A stretch of 64,000 nt of DNA from Asterochloris sp. CNOR1 (taxonomy: Eukaryota; Chlorophyta; Trebouxiophyceae; Trebouxiales; Trebouxiaceae): NCBI GenBank assembly GCA_963969365.1, contig OZ017753.1:744001-808000 (forward strand), written 5' to 3'. Made by a program: the position numbers and the translations under genes. Shown one piece after another: positions 46,601-57,143 of the stretch. Position 1 is the first letter of the stretch. Each line of letters begins with the position of its first letter. The notes below the pieces were generated by a model, which worked only from the letters and a program-made list of their open reading frames with translations, searched no databases and was not told the DNA's origin.

Positions 46601-46864
46601 GGCACATCAGGCAGCTGGGCGCACAGCGCGAGCAGCCGCACCCTGCACAGCGCCTCTAGTGGAGGCTCCAGGGGGGCCCTCAGCTCGGCAGCCAGCACGG
46701 GCGGCTCCACAGGCAGCAGCCTGGTGGCCCAGCACGGGGGCAGAGGGGTGCGCTCGGGGTGGGGCGCGGTGTTGGTAGGCAGGGCCAGGCCACGGCGGCC
46801 ACAAGGGCGGGAGCAGCGTCAGCGGGGCAGCATTAGTCCTGCAGGTGGGCAGCTTCAGCTGTAG
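43634..46864 (+). CDS. Coiled-coil protein with Ser-rich C-terminal half
   Basis: Exons join in phase: 43634-43777, 43859-43990, 44381-44551, 44893-45027, 45305-45372, 45824-45961, then about 46208-46278 and a final exon from about 46302 to TAG at 46862-46864. The first 240 residues are heptad-like and helical: VAHLAKLFERLEFSDATAVE, MLQLRRVAQ, ALKDGLQQLQEGWSRDM, QERQQ-type repeats (LLGLGRQRVAAEQQSTRQQV), VEALQAQVALARQVQLRH, LRSLTARLAARQAEVEDMRR. The second half is disordered: SLTRSLSGGSLASQGSLPG, then Ser/Ala/Gly-rich sequence. No enzymatic motif. The protein could be a cytoskeletal or centrosomal scaffold, but this is inference from composition only. Confidence 0.7.
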
Positions 46865-47320
46865 TGCCGACTTAAGTGCTGTTAGCGTCAATCAATGTTG
46901 AGAGGCGAGATAGTCTTGCCTGACGAGAGCTGTCAGTCAGGCCATGTGGGGTTTCAGTGCTTGCTTAACCGGCTTGACGGCAACAACTGGATCCCGCTTC
47001 CAGCAAGCCCAACCTGGTGGCTATGATGGGTAGCTTCTGGCTGAGCTGCTCTGTGGATAGCAATTGGTGTGTCTGCTCTGGCTGTGTGGCCTCAAAATAC
47101 TTGCAGGGACAGTTGCAGACAGCTGCTGCCTGTCAGACCACAGACTCTTGGCTCACAGCCACTTTGCGTGCCGACTCTGAGACCGTATCCTTGGGCTGTT
47201 GCAGCGCACCTGAGGGCACTGCAGGTGTCGCCAGCCAGCCGGCTGCATGGCAGAGTGCCAAGCCCAGTGAGCGTAACACAGGGGATGCAGCGCACAGGGC
47301 TGGGACTTGGGCCGCTGGCA
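46865..47320. other. Intergenic region between coiled-coil and EF-hand genes
   Basis: About 450 bases with no convincing coding block. The plus-strand frame 47017-47346 has no family features. It should contain the 3' untranslated region of the coiled-coil gene and the EF-hand gene promoter. Confidence 0.4.
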
Positions 47321-47717
47321 ATGGCTGGGCAGCAGCAGCTTGTTGATGCCTTTGCAGCGCTGGACCCTCAGGACACAGGAGTCGTCCTGCCTCAAGACTT
47401 AGTCAAGGTGAGGCAGGTACAGACAGATTCAGGGCAGCATGAATTGTCCTGCCCCTGCAAATAAGTCATGCCAAGGCCTGCTCTGCAGGTGTGTATGCTT
47501 CAAGTCACGTTGAACATTCTGCTGGCTGTCAGGATAAAAAGACACGCTCACAAGAATGCATGTACTGCAGGTCGGCCTCGAACTGGGACTCCAGATGACA
47601 AAGCGCAAAGTTCAGGGCATGATGCACTATGCGGCCTGCACAGTCGGCAGCTCCCGCAAGTGCCTGACGTTCAGGGAGTTTCTACACCTGACAAACCATT
47701 TGAGACAGCTGCAATGA
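47321..47717 (+). CDS. Small EF-hand-like protein, 77 residues
   Basis: Two exons join in phase: 47321-47407 and 47571-47717. The first encodes LVDAFAALDPQDTGVVLPQD: a helix, then a 12-residue EF-hand-type loop (D-P-Q-D-T-G-V-V-L-P-Q-D) with Gly at position 6 but Asp at position 12 instead of Glu. The second encodes LQMTKRKVQGMMHYAACTVG and CLTFREFLHLTNHLRQLQ, the LTF-x-EFL end of a partner EF-hand whose own loop has lost its acidic residues. Calcium binding is therefore doubtful, as in many centrin- or troponin-C-like light chains. TGTAA at about 47816 is a likely poly(A) signal. An in-frame upstream extension is open, so an earlier start cannot be excluded. Confidence 0.65.
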
Positions 47718-47770
47718 GGAAGGCCACCTTGAGTTCAGCTGACGTTCAGGCAAAGTGTGAGCTGAGATAT

Positions 47771-50700
47771 TTAACAGCTGGGGGCCTTAGCGGGTGGCAG
47801 TGCCCATGACTCAATGTAAGAGTCAAGTGCATTGGACAGGATGATGGCAGGCAAGCCCAGGGCAGTCAGCTCCCCATCACATCTAATAAATAGGTCACCC
47901 GGTCTGAGTCTGGCTGCAAAGGTCCCGCAGGGACTCTGCCATTCTGGATCAGAGGCCCGGAAGCGCAATTTATTCTCCTTGGCATACTCCAGCACAGCCC
48001 GCCGCACATGGGCGCGAGAACTGCTGCCCTTGGCGTCTAGCATAGAGGGGTCGGTGTGGCGCAGGAAGCTGGACACCGACGATCTGAAGCGCTGCTGGGT
48101 GTGGCTGTCAGCTGCTGGCGCTGGCAGGACGGCAGCTGCTGCCCCGGGGTCCAGGAACACCTGCGGCAGAGCAGCCACACCTTTACGCATGACTTAGCCA
48201 TGCTATTCAGCCATGTCACAGGATTGCTTTGCTCATGTGACCCTAAAGAGGCTGCAGGATGCCTGGCAACATTCAGCAAGTTCTAGTCCAGATAAGCAGA
48301 CAGCAGCTTGTGACACACTTCTCATCCTTGGACGATGGCATAATCAGAGACAGCATGGCACCTGGCAGGCTTACCTTCCTCCTGACGCTCTGAGGTCTGC
48401 TGAAGTGCTGCCCCTCATCCATGCTGCCGCTCTGCTGATGTGCAACCTTCACAGCATTGCCATGAGGCTGCAGTAACACCTCGATCCTGGCGCTCACAGG
48501 CTGCTTCATACCCTCATCTGCACTGCTGCTGCTGAGGGTCAAGGCCTTGCCCTGAACCCGAAAATACCACAGAAGAGCTCTGTCAAGCCACACCTCATAG
48601 CACCACAGGAGACCCCTGTCACGCTGCTGCACCAGAGTGCATCGCAGGACAGGTGTGCAAGGATGCCAGTGCCCTGCAGCGATCTGCGTCACAGAAGAGC
48701 TCTGTGGGGCTGCGAGTGTGCATGAAGTGTGAGAGTTGTGCTCAGAGGAGGACTGGCAGCTGGCCAGCAGGCAAGTTCATCACACCTCGACATGAACAGC
48801 CCCTGCAGCTCCATTTTTAGGCCACAGCAGGGACTGGGGCAGCGCATCTGGTCCGTGCCAGTGCAGATCTGGGGAGTCTGGCACAGGCCAGCCCTGCAGA
48901 CCTTTGCTGCTGCCTATTGCAGGGGAGTCCGGCAGCGGCCACTCCAACAATGACCTGCCAGTGGGTGCCTGCCCTGCAGGCATCAGCCTCAGCTTGAAAA
49001 TTACCATGAGTGGTCAAGACCAGTCCTCTTGCATCGCAGTATTGCTGGGTGCCTGGCAACAGGCGATATTATGGTGTCATACTGCCCAATGCTGCTGCAA
49101 CTGCCAATGTGTCAGCAGGAGAAGACGGGCTTGTACAGCCAGCATGGCCTTGCCCAGGCACTGTACTATTGGTCTGCATGAAGTGCGTCTGTGGAGCATT
49201 TTTGCCTGCTGCTCAGGAATCAGCAGTAACCTCACAGATTCTTGAGTTTGCACCCTTGAGGCAGCAGCCTGTGTCAGCCAGGCGCACCTGCCTGCCCCCC
49301 TGCCCGCTGCTCCAGATCCTGCTCCACAGCAGACGCCTCCTGCAGGCCTGGCAGCGGCCCACCAGCATTCTGGGGGCCAGCAACCTCCTCTGCTGAGCCC
49401 AGCTGCAGCGCATGTCCCCCTGCCTGCTGAGGTGCAAAGCCCTCAGCCTGGCCCCCAGCCAGGCTGCTGTCTGCGGAGCCTGACCACATGAGGTGCTGCG
49501 CTGGCTGCTCACAGACCCCCTGGCTGCCAACAGCTGCGCTGCTAGCATTGTCTGCAACAGGCTTGTCTGCCTGCTGGGCAGCAGGCAGTCCTATGCAGCC
49601 CTCTCCGGCTGCTGGACCGTCATCCAGTGAGCCTGGCTGCCGGAGCTGTGGCTGTTGCTGCTCATCGCTGGCCCCGCTGTCAGCAGTGCTGACAGCATCA
49701 TCTGCTTCCCCGCCGCTGAGCTCCTCCCAGCCCAGGCCCGCCGCACTGTCCGCAGGAGCAATCTCAAGCTCTGCCTGGTGCTCAACTCCTGCTGACGGTG
49801 TGGAGGTGGCTGCATCCAGCTCATCTGCACTGGCAGAAACATCTGCTGCAGGCTCTGGCCGCCCAGTGCTGAGCTCCTCCCAACTCATGCCACATTCCAG
49901 CGAAGCAGCACCAGGCTCTGCAGGGTGGCGTCCTACTTCAGCTGCTCCTGTGGAGCCCTCCACAGCCAGCTTGCGTAATCCTGGAGCAGAGGCTGCAGGG
50001 CTGGCAGATTCCTGTGCATCAGTGGCCGCCTCGTTGCTTGGCCAGCTGAGCCATGAGGAGTCCTCACGAGGCGGGATTGCAGCATCAGCAGCAGCCTGGC
50101 TCTTGCCACTGTGGGGCTGCTGCTGGTGTTGCTGGCCATGAAGGGCAGCCTGGTCAGTAGCCTGCCCTCCCCCAGAGTCTGGCCTGGTGCTCAGCTCCTC
50201 ATCTGCCTGACCCTGCTCCTCCGAGCTGTCTATAGACACGGAGCCAGCTGCTCCTCTCTCCTGCTGCAGCAGGCATGGCAGGGTCTCCAGCAAGTGGTGA
50301 TGGGTGGCAGCAATCCTGAAGGCAACCACTCCTCCGAGCCTCCCCATCTGCTGGTGCAGAGACGAAACAGCTTGGAACTGCAGCTCACAAGGCGCTGCCC
50401 TGTGCCTCTCGTTGTGCAGCAAAGTCCCCAAGGGGGGGGGGGGACAGCTCACGCCTTGATGTGCAGCTCACCACGACATCGCTCTGCCCATTGCTCGCCC
50501 TTGCAATTCCCTGTCGCACTGCCCTGCCTGACGGGGACTGCTGCTGCTTGAGTTTCCAGTTGACGGCGCTCGCCTCGCGAGCAAGCCAGAAGGAGCGCGC
50601 ATCCTGGGCAGGACCCTGCAGCATTGTGCCACTGTTGGTCTGTGCCATCAATCTTTTCGCACTGAGTGAAGCCACAGCTCGAATCCCAATCCCCCATCAG

Positions 50701-51694
50701 AGCGCAGCTTTGGTGCAGCCAGCAAGCAGCAGGCCCTCTCATCCATACAATTGCGGTCAGCGCGGAAAGGGTGTGGGCTGTGAGCTCATGACTGCAATCT
50801 TCAGTTCTTGCTGCTGCCCACCTCATCGATCTGCACGTCCTTCTCAGCCTCTGCAGTCTGCCTGCCATTATGCTGCTCCTCATGCAGCATCTCACGGCCC
50901 TGCTGCTCCTGCTCAGCCACCTTTTGAGTGGCACTGGCTGCTGCAGCAGCATCTGGCATCTGGCCAGCATCAGGCGCGACGCCTCCACTCCCCACAGCTG
51001 GGCCTTCCCTGACCTCTGCTCCGCCTTGGCCCCCTGAAGCTGCTGCTGCCTTGCCGGTGGCCTCCACAGAGGCCCACAGAGAGTCTGCAGACTCTGCATG
51101 AGCTGGTGCCTGCTGCCCAGCCTCAGCTGCAGCTGTAGTGGCCTGTGGCTGCAGCTGTCCGACAACCAAGCCTGCCTCTTGCTGAGCTTCAGCAGAGCCT
51201 AAAGTCTCAGCAGGGGCCGGCTCCTGTGCCTGAGGCACTACATCAAGATCTGCCTTGCCTGGCCCCAGGTTGCTGTAGGCCCGGATTGGATGGCCTGAAA
51301 GCATGCTGAGGACGATTTTCGGGGTGTCTGACCCAGCATTGGGGCCTGAGCCGCGATCCTCCAAAGACTCTGCTCCTGACAGTGCTTCAGAGGCAGCATG
51401 GCTGGTTGCGGAGTCTGGAATCTGTACATGCTGCAGGCTGCGGCCAGCGATGGGGGGAGGGCTTTCAGGCTCTTGCGTCTGGCGGCGTGGCCTTTCTGCA
51501 TCCAGCATGAAAGCAGGAGTCAAGCCTCTTCGCTGCTGCAGATCATGCAGACATAGATGCCTGCATGGCATGTGTTCACCTGCCAGACTGCCAGGCTGAG
51601 ACTGCTGCTGATCTGCAAATCCTGCACCCCGCTGTGACTTTTGAGCCACTGAGTCCTTTGTAAGGGGTGGTGCCATGCATCTAAAGAACCTCAT
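47771..51694 (-). CDS. One or two unrecognised genes with an acidic Ala/Glu/Gln-rich region
   Basis: ATG at 51694 opens MRFFRCMAPPLTKDSV; an intron near 51579-51540 follows. A long low-complexity part comes next (about 51540-50820 and 50400-49280), rich in Ala, Glu, Gln and Ser, with repeats of a WEELS-type motif (SWEELSTGRPE near 49880; GWEELSGGEAD near 49720). More folded-looking blocks lie downstream: LLEWPLPDSP and LLWPKNGAAGAVHVE (about 48990-48790), GLLWCYEVWLDRALLWYFRV (about 48620-48560), VSARIEVLLQPHGNAVKVAH (about 48500-48440) and VRRAVLEYAKENKLRFRASD with AARLRPGDLFIRCDGE (about 48010-47860), ending in TAA at 47771. I cannot tell whether 51694-49274 and 49007-47771 are one transcript. 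No known domain was recognised. Confidence 0.42.
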
Positions 51695-52117
51695 TGCTAG
51701 TCACCAGCTGCTGGGTCCAAACATGCTCGACCCGAACACCCACCAATATCAGATGGGCACCAAACCTAAGTCGCAGCAGTTCCTCCTCCAGCAGCCAACT
51801 ATGCAATGTGGCCCAAACATTAGGTTCATCTGTCTCTCTGGTTCAGCAGTTTGTGTTGCATCTTGAAATATAAGTGGCATTTAGCAGGCATGATTAGTGT
51901 CTGCTGCTTCATAGAACTGGGTCAGACAGCTAGGAATATGAGACAGGCCTGAGCCTGGACAATCGAGGTACAAGGTGTGGTGCAAGTCACATGCTGCACA
52001 GCCCCTGAGTCAGTCCTTGGCAGACAGCAGTCCAGTGGTCCTGCAGACAGCAAACATGCTTGGCAACCAGTTGTAGCTAAGTTTCAAGACAACACCAAAC
52101 TCATTTGCACAGCTGAT
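51695..52117. other. Spacer between two tandem minus-strand genes
   Basis: About 420 bases holding the AHI1 3' untranslated region and the promoter of the gene to the left. No coding block was seen. Confidence 0.4.
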
Positions 52118-55100
52118 TCACCGTAGCGTGGACGGCATGGTTGCCAGCATGCTATGCACATCCTGGGGCGTCAGCTCGGAAGGCAGCTCTAGACGCACTG
52201 TGCCCCGCCCGCTCTGTCGTACAAAATTGGCTTTGACCCTGCTGCGGCGGGGGCCTTCTCGGCTCGGCGCTGGTGTCACCTCAGGCAGCTCAATCTGAGG
52301 CACCAGCTCGTCAAAGGCAAACACCTGCGGCACCGGTGCCACGCCGCTCTGAGCCAGGGGATGTTGGCGACCACACTTTGGATGCAGCCACCTGCCTTGG
52401 GGGGCAACACAAATACTCAGGCAAACAAACATGACAGACACGGCTGGCGGCAAGGGACGCTACCAGCCCCAGAGGTGCCCCTGCTCCCCTGCCCCCAACT
52501 CAGCATCACTGCGCACCGTGATGGGGGCATGTGGGCTGCAGCCGCAGGTTGCCACAATATGCTGGCAGGCGCTCCAAGAGACGCAGTGCACTGCCTGGCG
52601 CGCTGCTAGCTGCATGTTGGGCAGCTGCACTGTTGCTCCTGTGTCCACTGCGTGCAGGTAGAGGCGGCCATCCTCCGACCCTGCAGCCAGGCAAACTCAC
52701 ATGCTGCACACAGCAACTCAAGGTTGGAAATGGTGGCCGGGGCTGCATCGTGCTCCCTCAGGAGTCAGCCACCAGAGGACAAGTCAAGCAGTGACAGGCT
52801 TGTGTGTCATTCAGTTTCAGGACTTTCACAAGCACCCAGGCACGAAGGCGATGGCAGACCTGTCAGGATGAAGCGGCCATCGGGGCTGCATGAAGGCCTC
52901 ATGAGGTGGCTGCGGCAGCGCATTCCAGGGTACTGCCAGACCAGGGAGAACAGCTTGGTGTCCAGGCACCCAAGAAAGTCGCCCTTGGCTGCCACCACCA
53001 GCCTGCAGTTGGTCACACATAGCAGTGACTTTGAGATCCTGTCTTTTAATAGGTGCAGCTTCAACACCGAGCTGTAGGGCAAAGCATCGCATGTGTCCAT
53101 CAGCAGCAGAAAAGCCCCATCAATGCAGCTGCTGGTAGGGACTCACCTGCGTTTAGCGGGATGCATCTGCAGGCTGCAGATTGCTGAGCCACGCAGCTCG
53201 CTGCACTGCCGCAATAGCTGCAGCTGGGCGCTCATACGCTGCCCTGCATGGCTGCTACCTTCCAGTCCCAGCTCTTGTGTCTGCCTGTGCTGCAGCTGCA
53301 CACTCCACTCCTGTATGTTGCCATCAGCATCCCCACTGAACAGGTGGTCGCCTGTCAGGCTGAAGGTCAGAGCATTCACATGTGCTGGCGCCACCTGCAG
53401 CACGTTCAGAGCAATCCTTACACCTGTAAGGCCTGTGCCGCTGTGAGTCCACTCGCAGTGACTCCCATCAAATGCTCAGTGGGGACCAGCAACAAGCCTG
53501 CAACTCATTGATCAAAACATTGGAAACTCCAGACGTGGCACAGGGCTTGCCTTTGCTGCAGTAGCCTGCTGCCCAGCTTGCACCTCCCACAGGCAGATGC
53601 CATGGTCAAATGCCCCTGTGGCCACTACTTCTGCCTGCGGGTGCACTGCTGTGGCATACACGAAGCAGCTGTGCTGTAGCACCCTGTGCGCCATCTGGAC
53701 GGCCGCGCTGGGATTGGCAGCTGAAGGCAGGCTGCCCAGCACCAGGCCTGTCTGCCACAGCCTGACAGTGCAGTCAGCCGAAGCACTGATCAGGGAGGAG
53801 TCATCTGGAAACCAGCGCAGATCGTACACCTGCACAACACAAGCCCACATCTGGGTCTGGCTGTGGCCTTGGGACGCTCTCTTAAACTGGGACAGGCTGA
53901 GAGGTGTGCAGGGCTTGCTGTGCATGCTGGTGCTGGTAATCTCCTAAAAAGGCAGGTCGCATTACATAGCATTGCAGCCAGCAGCAACTGCGAAAATCAC
54001 GCAGCTTGCAGATCTGGTAGGGCGGCACAGGGATGGGCTGCCAGCTTGAGATGTCTTCCGGCACCGCTCACCCGGCCATGATGGTGTCCAAAGCTGGCCA
54101 GCAGGCTGCAGGCATGCAGGTCGTAGACATTCAGCCGCCACTGCTGCCCCTGGGCCACCGCAGCTGCCAGCCAGATGCCACTGTGGCTGATGGTCACCTG
54201 CGATGCAGCCCAGCAAACTACATGGTGCTGAATGCAAAGCGCTGCAGGGCCCCCAGGAGCGCAGACTGTTTGGCAGCTGAGCGCTGCAGGCAGTTTAACA
54301 GCTGAGCGCTGCAAGCAGTGCCACCTTTTAAAGGCAATGCAGCACATGCGGCGTTCAGGCACTGCAGGGTGCCTGAACGCCTGCTGTGTGCTGCATGGCA
54401 CAGGGGGCGTAGGACTGCCCCCAGTTACACAAAACTATTGTTGGCAGGCAGCGCATGCAGCAGCAGGCCTCACCACAGAGCATTCATAGTGGTAGCCGCT
54501 GATGAACCCATACTGCACATTGGGAATCTGGCACTCCTGCAGGCGCAGGCAAACTGCTGTCAGGCTCCAGCACAAGCCGAGGCTTCCACAAGCTGCTTGC
54601 TTTTCACAGAAGAGCACAACCGCAGTGTTCTGCGCAGGCAGCACACCCTGACAAACAAGGGTGCTGCTGCAGACTAGACCAGCAGTGCCAAACCTCTCCA
54701 TGCTGTCTCTCCAGGCCAGGCAGCCGGGGCTGCGTCCCCCATGCGGCAGTAAACCGTTGGCTGTCGCCACCCTGCACGCTGCTCCCTCCAGGGCTGTGTA
54801 CGCTGCCCAGCTTGGTCAGCACGCGCGCTCCAGGACTGCCAGCCTGCTCTGCAATCTGCACGCAGCCTCTGCTTCAGCACCTGGCCTGCTGGCGCCTGAT
54901 TTTACGCATGGGCTTGTGTACCGTCACAACACCACATGCTGTATTACTCGAGCCCCAGCAAAGCGGCAGGAAACATGACTCAGGTCACCAAGCGGTCAGC
55001 CAGGAAGCAAGCTTCCTTCCAAGTGTGTTGCGCACACCTCTGGCGGCACCTTGGCAATACTGCGGATCACTGCATGCATGGAGCTGGGGTACTTCCAACG

Positions 55101-57143
55101 ATGACGTGACCCCGCAGGCAGCTTGGCCCAGCTGCGATAGGCTGCTGCACCCCCAGGGTCACGCCCATTGCGCAGCATGTTGGCTGCTGCCTGGCGTGCT
55201 CGCCAGTGGTAGTGGTACAGCTGCAGCCTGACAGAGCCCGTCAGCGGCTGGTCTGAGCCCTGCACGGCAGCAGAGCAGGGTGGTGCAGTCTGCCAGCCAA
55301 GATTTTCGATCTCCAGATTGAGGGTTGCAGCTGAGCAGTGGCTGGCGTGGAGCAGGGGAGAGGCAACAGGAAGGGCCTGTGACTTACCGCGCCCGTCTTC
55401 AAGCTCCCACATTGCATCAGGTGGTGTAGCACAATCAGACGGCAGGGTCAGCATTCACGACACCCTGCCCCACCTGTATGCGCAGGAAGGCCCAGGCTAC
55501 ATGGCGCATCTCCCAGGTCTGCTTGGCAGGCAGCAGGTTGCAGCGTGGCAGCTGCACCAAGGGCTGCAGCACCTGCAAGCAACATGGGCCACAGCTTTCC
55601 TTCAATGGGTTCCGCTTGAGCATCTGGCCTCCACTGTGGCCACAAGTGCACCAGGTAGCAAACCTTCTGGACGCTGTCTGCTGCAAAGTTTGTTATACTG
55701 CACAGAAGTGGTCAAGAAGCAGTACACAGAAGCTCAAGGCCTAGCATTGCACCTCAAAGAGCAGCAGGGCGTCCTGCTCCACCAGCTGCCCCAGCGTCAG
55801 ATTGAGATGCACCTCCTCTCGCCACTCTGCTGCCACCCCAAAGGCATCAGACACCATACTGGCTGCCCCTGTCTGCAGGCCTGCCACGCCCCTGCAGCCC
55901 TGCCAGGCTGCAGACGCCTGACCCCCAGGGGCTGCTGCAGGGCTGTCTGGCACAGCTGCCTCTGCACAGTGCTGCTCAGCCCGCTGCTGAGGCGTCACAG
56001 GGCGCCCTGTTGCTGCCTGCACAGCGTGCACCACCACAAAGGGGCCCGGCAGGTAGGGTGCTGGGGCCAGCCTGTCCGTGCGCTGGACCTGCACAGCCAC
56101 AGTGGCTGGAGCCTGCTGCTTGACGCGTGGCTCTGCCAGCCTCAGGCGCTTCCTGATGGCCGAATGCTCTGCAGCCAACAGCCCCGCACCACCAGCTTGA
56201 TCGCGTGCTGAGACCTTCTCAGCGGCTGATGGCGTCGCGCCGCCAGTGTCCACCCCTGGCCTGGCTGCCAGGCCAGCGGGGGTAGCCGCCAAATTCTCTA
56301 CAGCCAAGGGCGCCATGCCAGCAGCTACCTGCTGAGGCACGGCTGCCAGACCGGCAGGAGCGGCCACTAAACCCTGTGCAGCTGATGGCGCCATGCTGGC
56401 ATCTCCCAGCCCTGGCAGGGCTGCCAGCCCTGGGTGGCGGGCAGCTGGTGCCAGGTGCGATCCTAGCTCAGGGATGTCCTGGGCAAGGCTGCTGCCCTGT
56501 GACGGCTCAGACAACTCTGCAGGTGCTGCAGGGCTGTCCCCGCCTGGTCCTGAATGGCTGCGCCTTGGTGCAGGGCTGGGGCTGACAATGGGGTCAGCAT
56601 CGCCAGCTGCTGCTTGCCAGACGCCAGCAGCTTGTGGGGGTGGTGGCCCACTCCCTGATAATTTATGCTGGCTGCCAGCGCCCTCCTGCAGAGCGTCTCT
56701 CCTGGTGTTCGTCAAGGCTGCTGGGTCCCTTTTGCTTGGCAGAGGCTGCAGTGATGACATAGCAGTGAGGGCTGTTGCGCCTGTGCTGCTGTCATTGAAT
56801 TCTCTGCCCAAGATCTGGCTGGGCTCTACCGAATGCTGCCGCTGTGTGGTCTGACGTGCTGCAGCCTGTGCAGCCTCCTGCAGCGGCCTGAGGCGGATAC
56901 GCTGTAAGGGTTGCACATAAGATGCAGGCTCAGCTCCTGCAAAGGCACAATAGTGATGGCAGAGTAGGAGGGGGGAAAACTGTGATCCTGCATCAGCAAT
57001 ATGTGTGCAGTGCAAAATTACGCAGAAGGGGTTCCAGGCTATGTCCCACCAACGGCCGGTACAAGCTCTGCAGCTGTGTCGTGTGAGTGCTCTGGCAGTA
57101 GTGGCTCCCCATCTTCAAAGGCTGGATTGCCCCACGTCTGCAT
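52118..57143 (-). CDS. AHI1: AHI1/jouberin-like WD40 protein of the ciliary transition zone
   Basis: Exon 1 (57143-57050) joins exon 2 (56936-55753) in phase. Exon 2 is a ~250-residue Ala/Pro-rich region followed by PYLPGPFVVVHAVQAATGRP and WREEVHLNLTLGQL...LLLFEV; then VAWAFLRIQ (about 55490) and GSVRLQLYHYHW. This matches the C2-like region before the WD repeats of jouberin. The WD part follows its order closely: CQIPNVQYGF, ISHSGIWLAAAVAQGQ, YDLRWFPDDSSLISASADCT, VLQHSCFVYATAVHPQAEVV, VNALTFSLTGDHLFSGDADG, ICSLQMHPAKR, SCSPDGRFILTG, GSEDGRLYLHAVDTG. The protein gates entry to cilia; loss causes Joubert syndrome in humans. The SH3 domain found C-terminally in vertebrate jouberin is not seen; the protein ends with a basic/Pro tail (VKANFVRQSGRGTVRLELP). 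The presence of AHI1 implies a ciliated ancestry or life stage. Confidence 0.87.
54277..54318. repeat. Short tandem duplication in an AHI1 intron
   Basis: CAGCTGAGCGCTGCA followed by GGCAG or AGCAG occurs twice, about 24 bases apart, in the intron that also holds the inverted repeat at 54337-54396. Confidence 0.6.
54337..54396. repeat. 60-bp inverted repeat (hairpin) in an AHI1 intron
   Basis: Inner arms 54350-54362 and 54369-54381 are perfectly complementary over 13 bases around a 6-base loop (TGCAGG). Outer arms ATGCAGCACA (54337-54346) and TGTGCTGCAT (54387-54396) are also perfect, with a small asymmetric bulge between them. It sits between AHI1 exons, so it would form a strong stem in the unspliced RNA. 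It could be a MITE remnant or a chance hairpin. Confidence 0.75.

Noticed and set aside
48904-49396. Plus-strand open frames opposite the 47.8-51.7 kb gene
   Set aside because: GC-rich shadow frames of the minus-strand exons; Cys/Trp-rich composition typical of antisense reading.
55318-56211. 297-codon plus-strand open frame over AHI1 exons
   Set aside because: Cys/His-rich antisense of AHI1 exon 2 and neighbouring exons; AHI1 is supported by clear homology landmarks in order.
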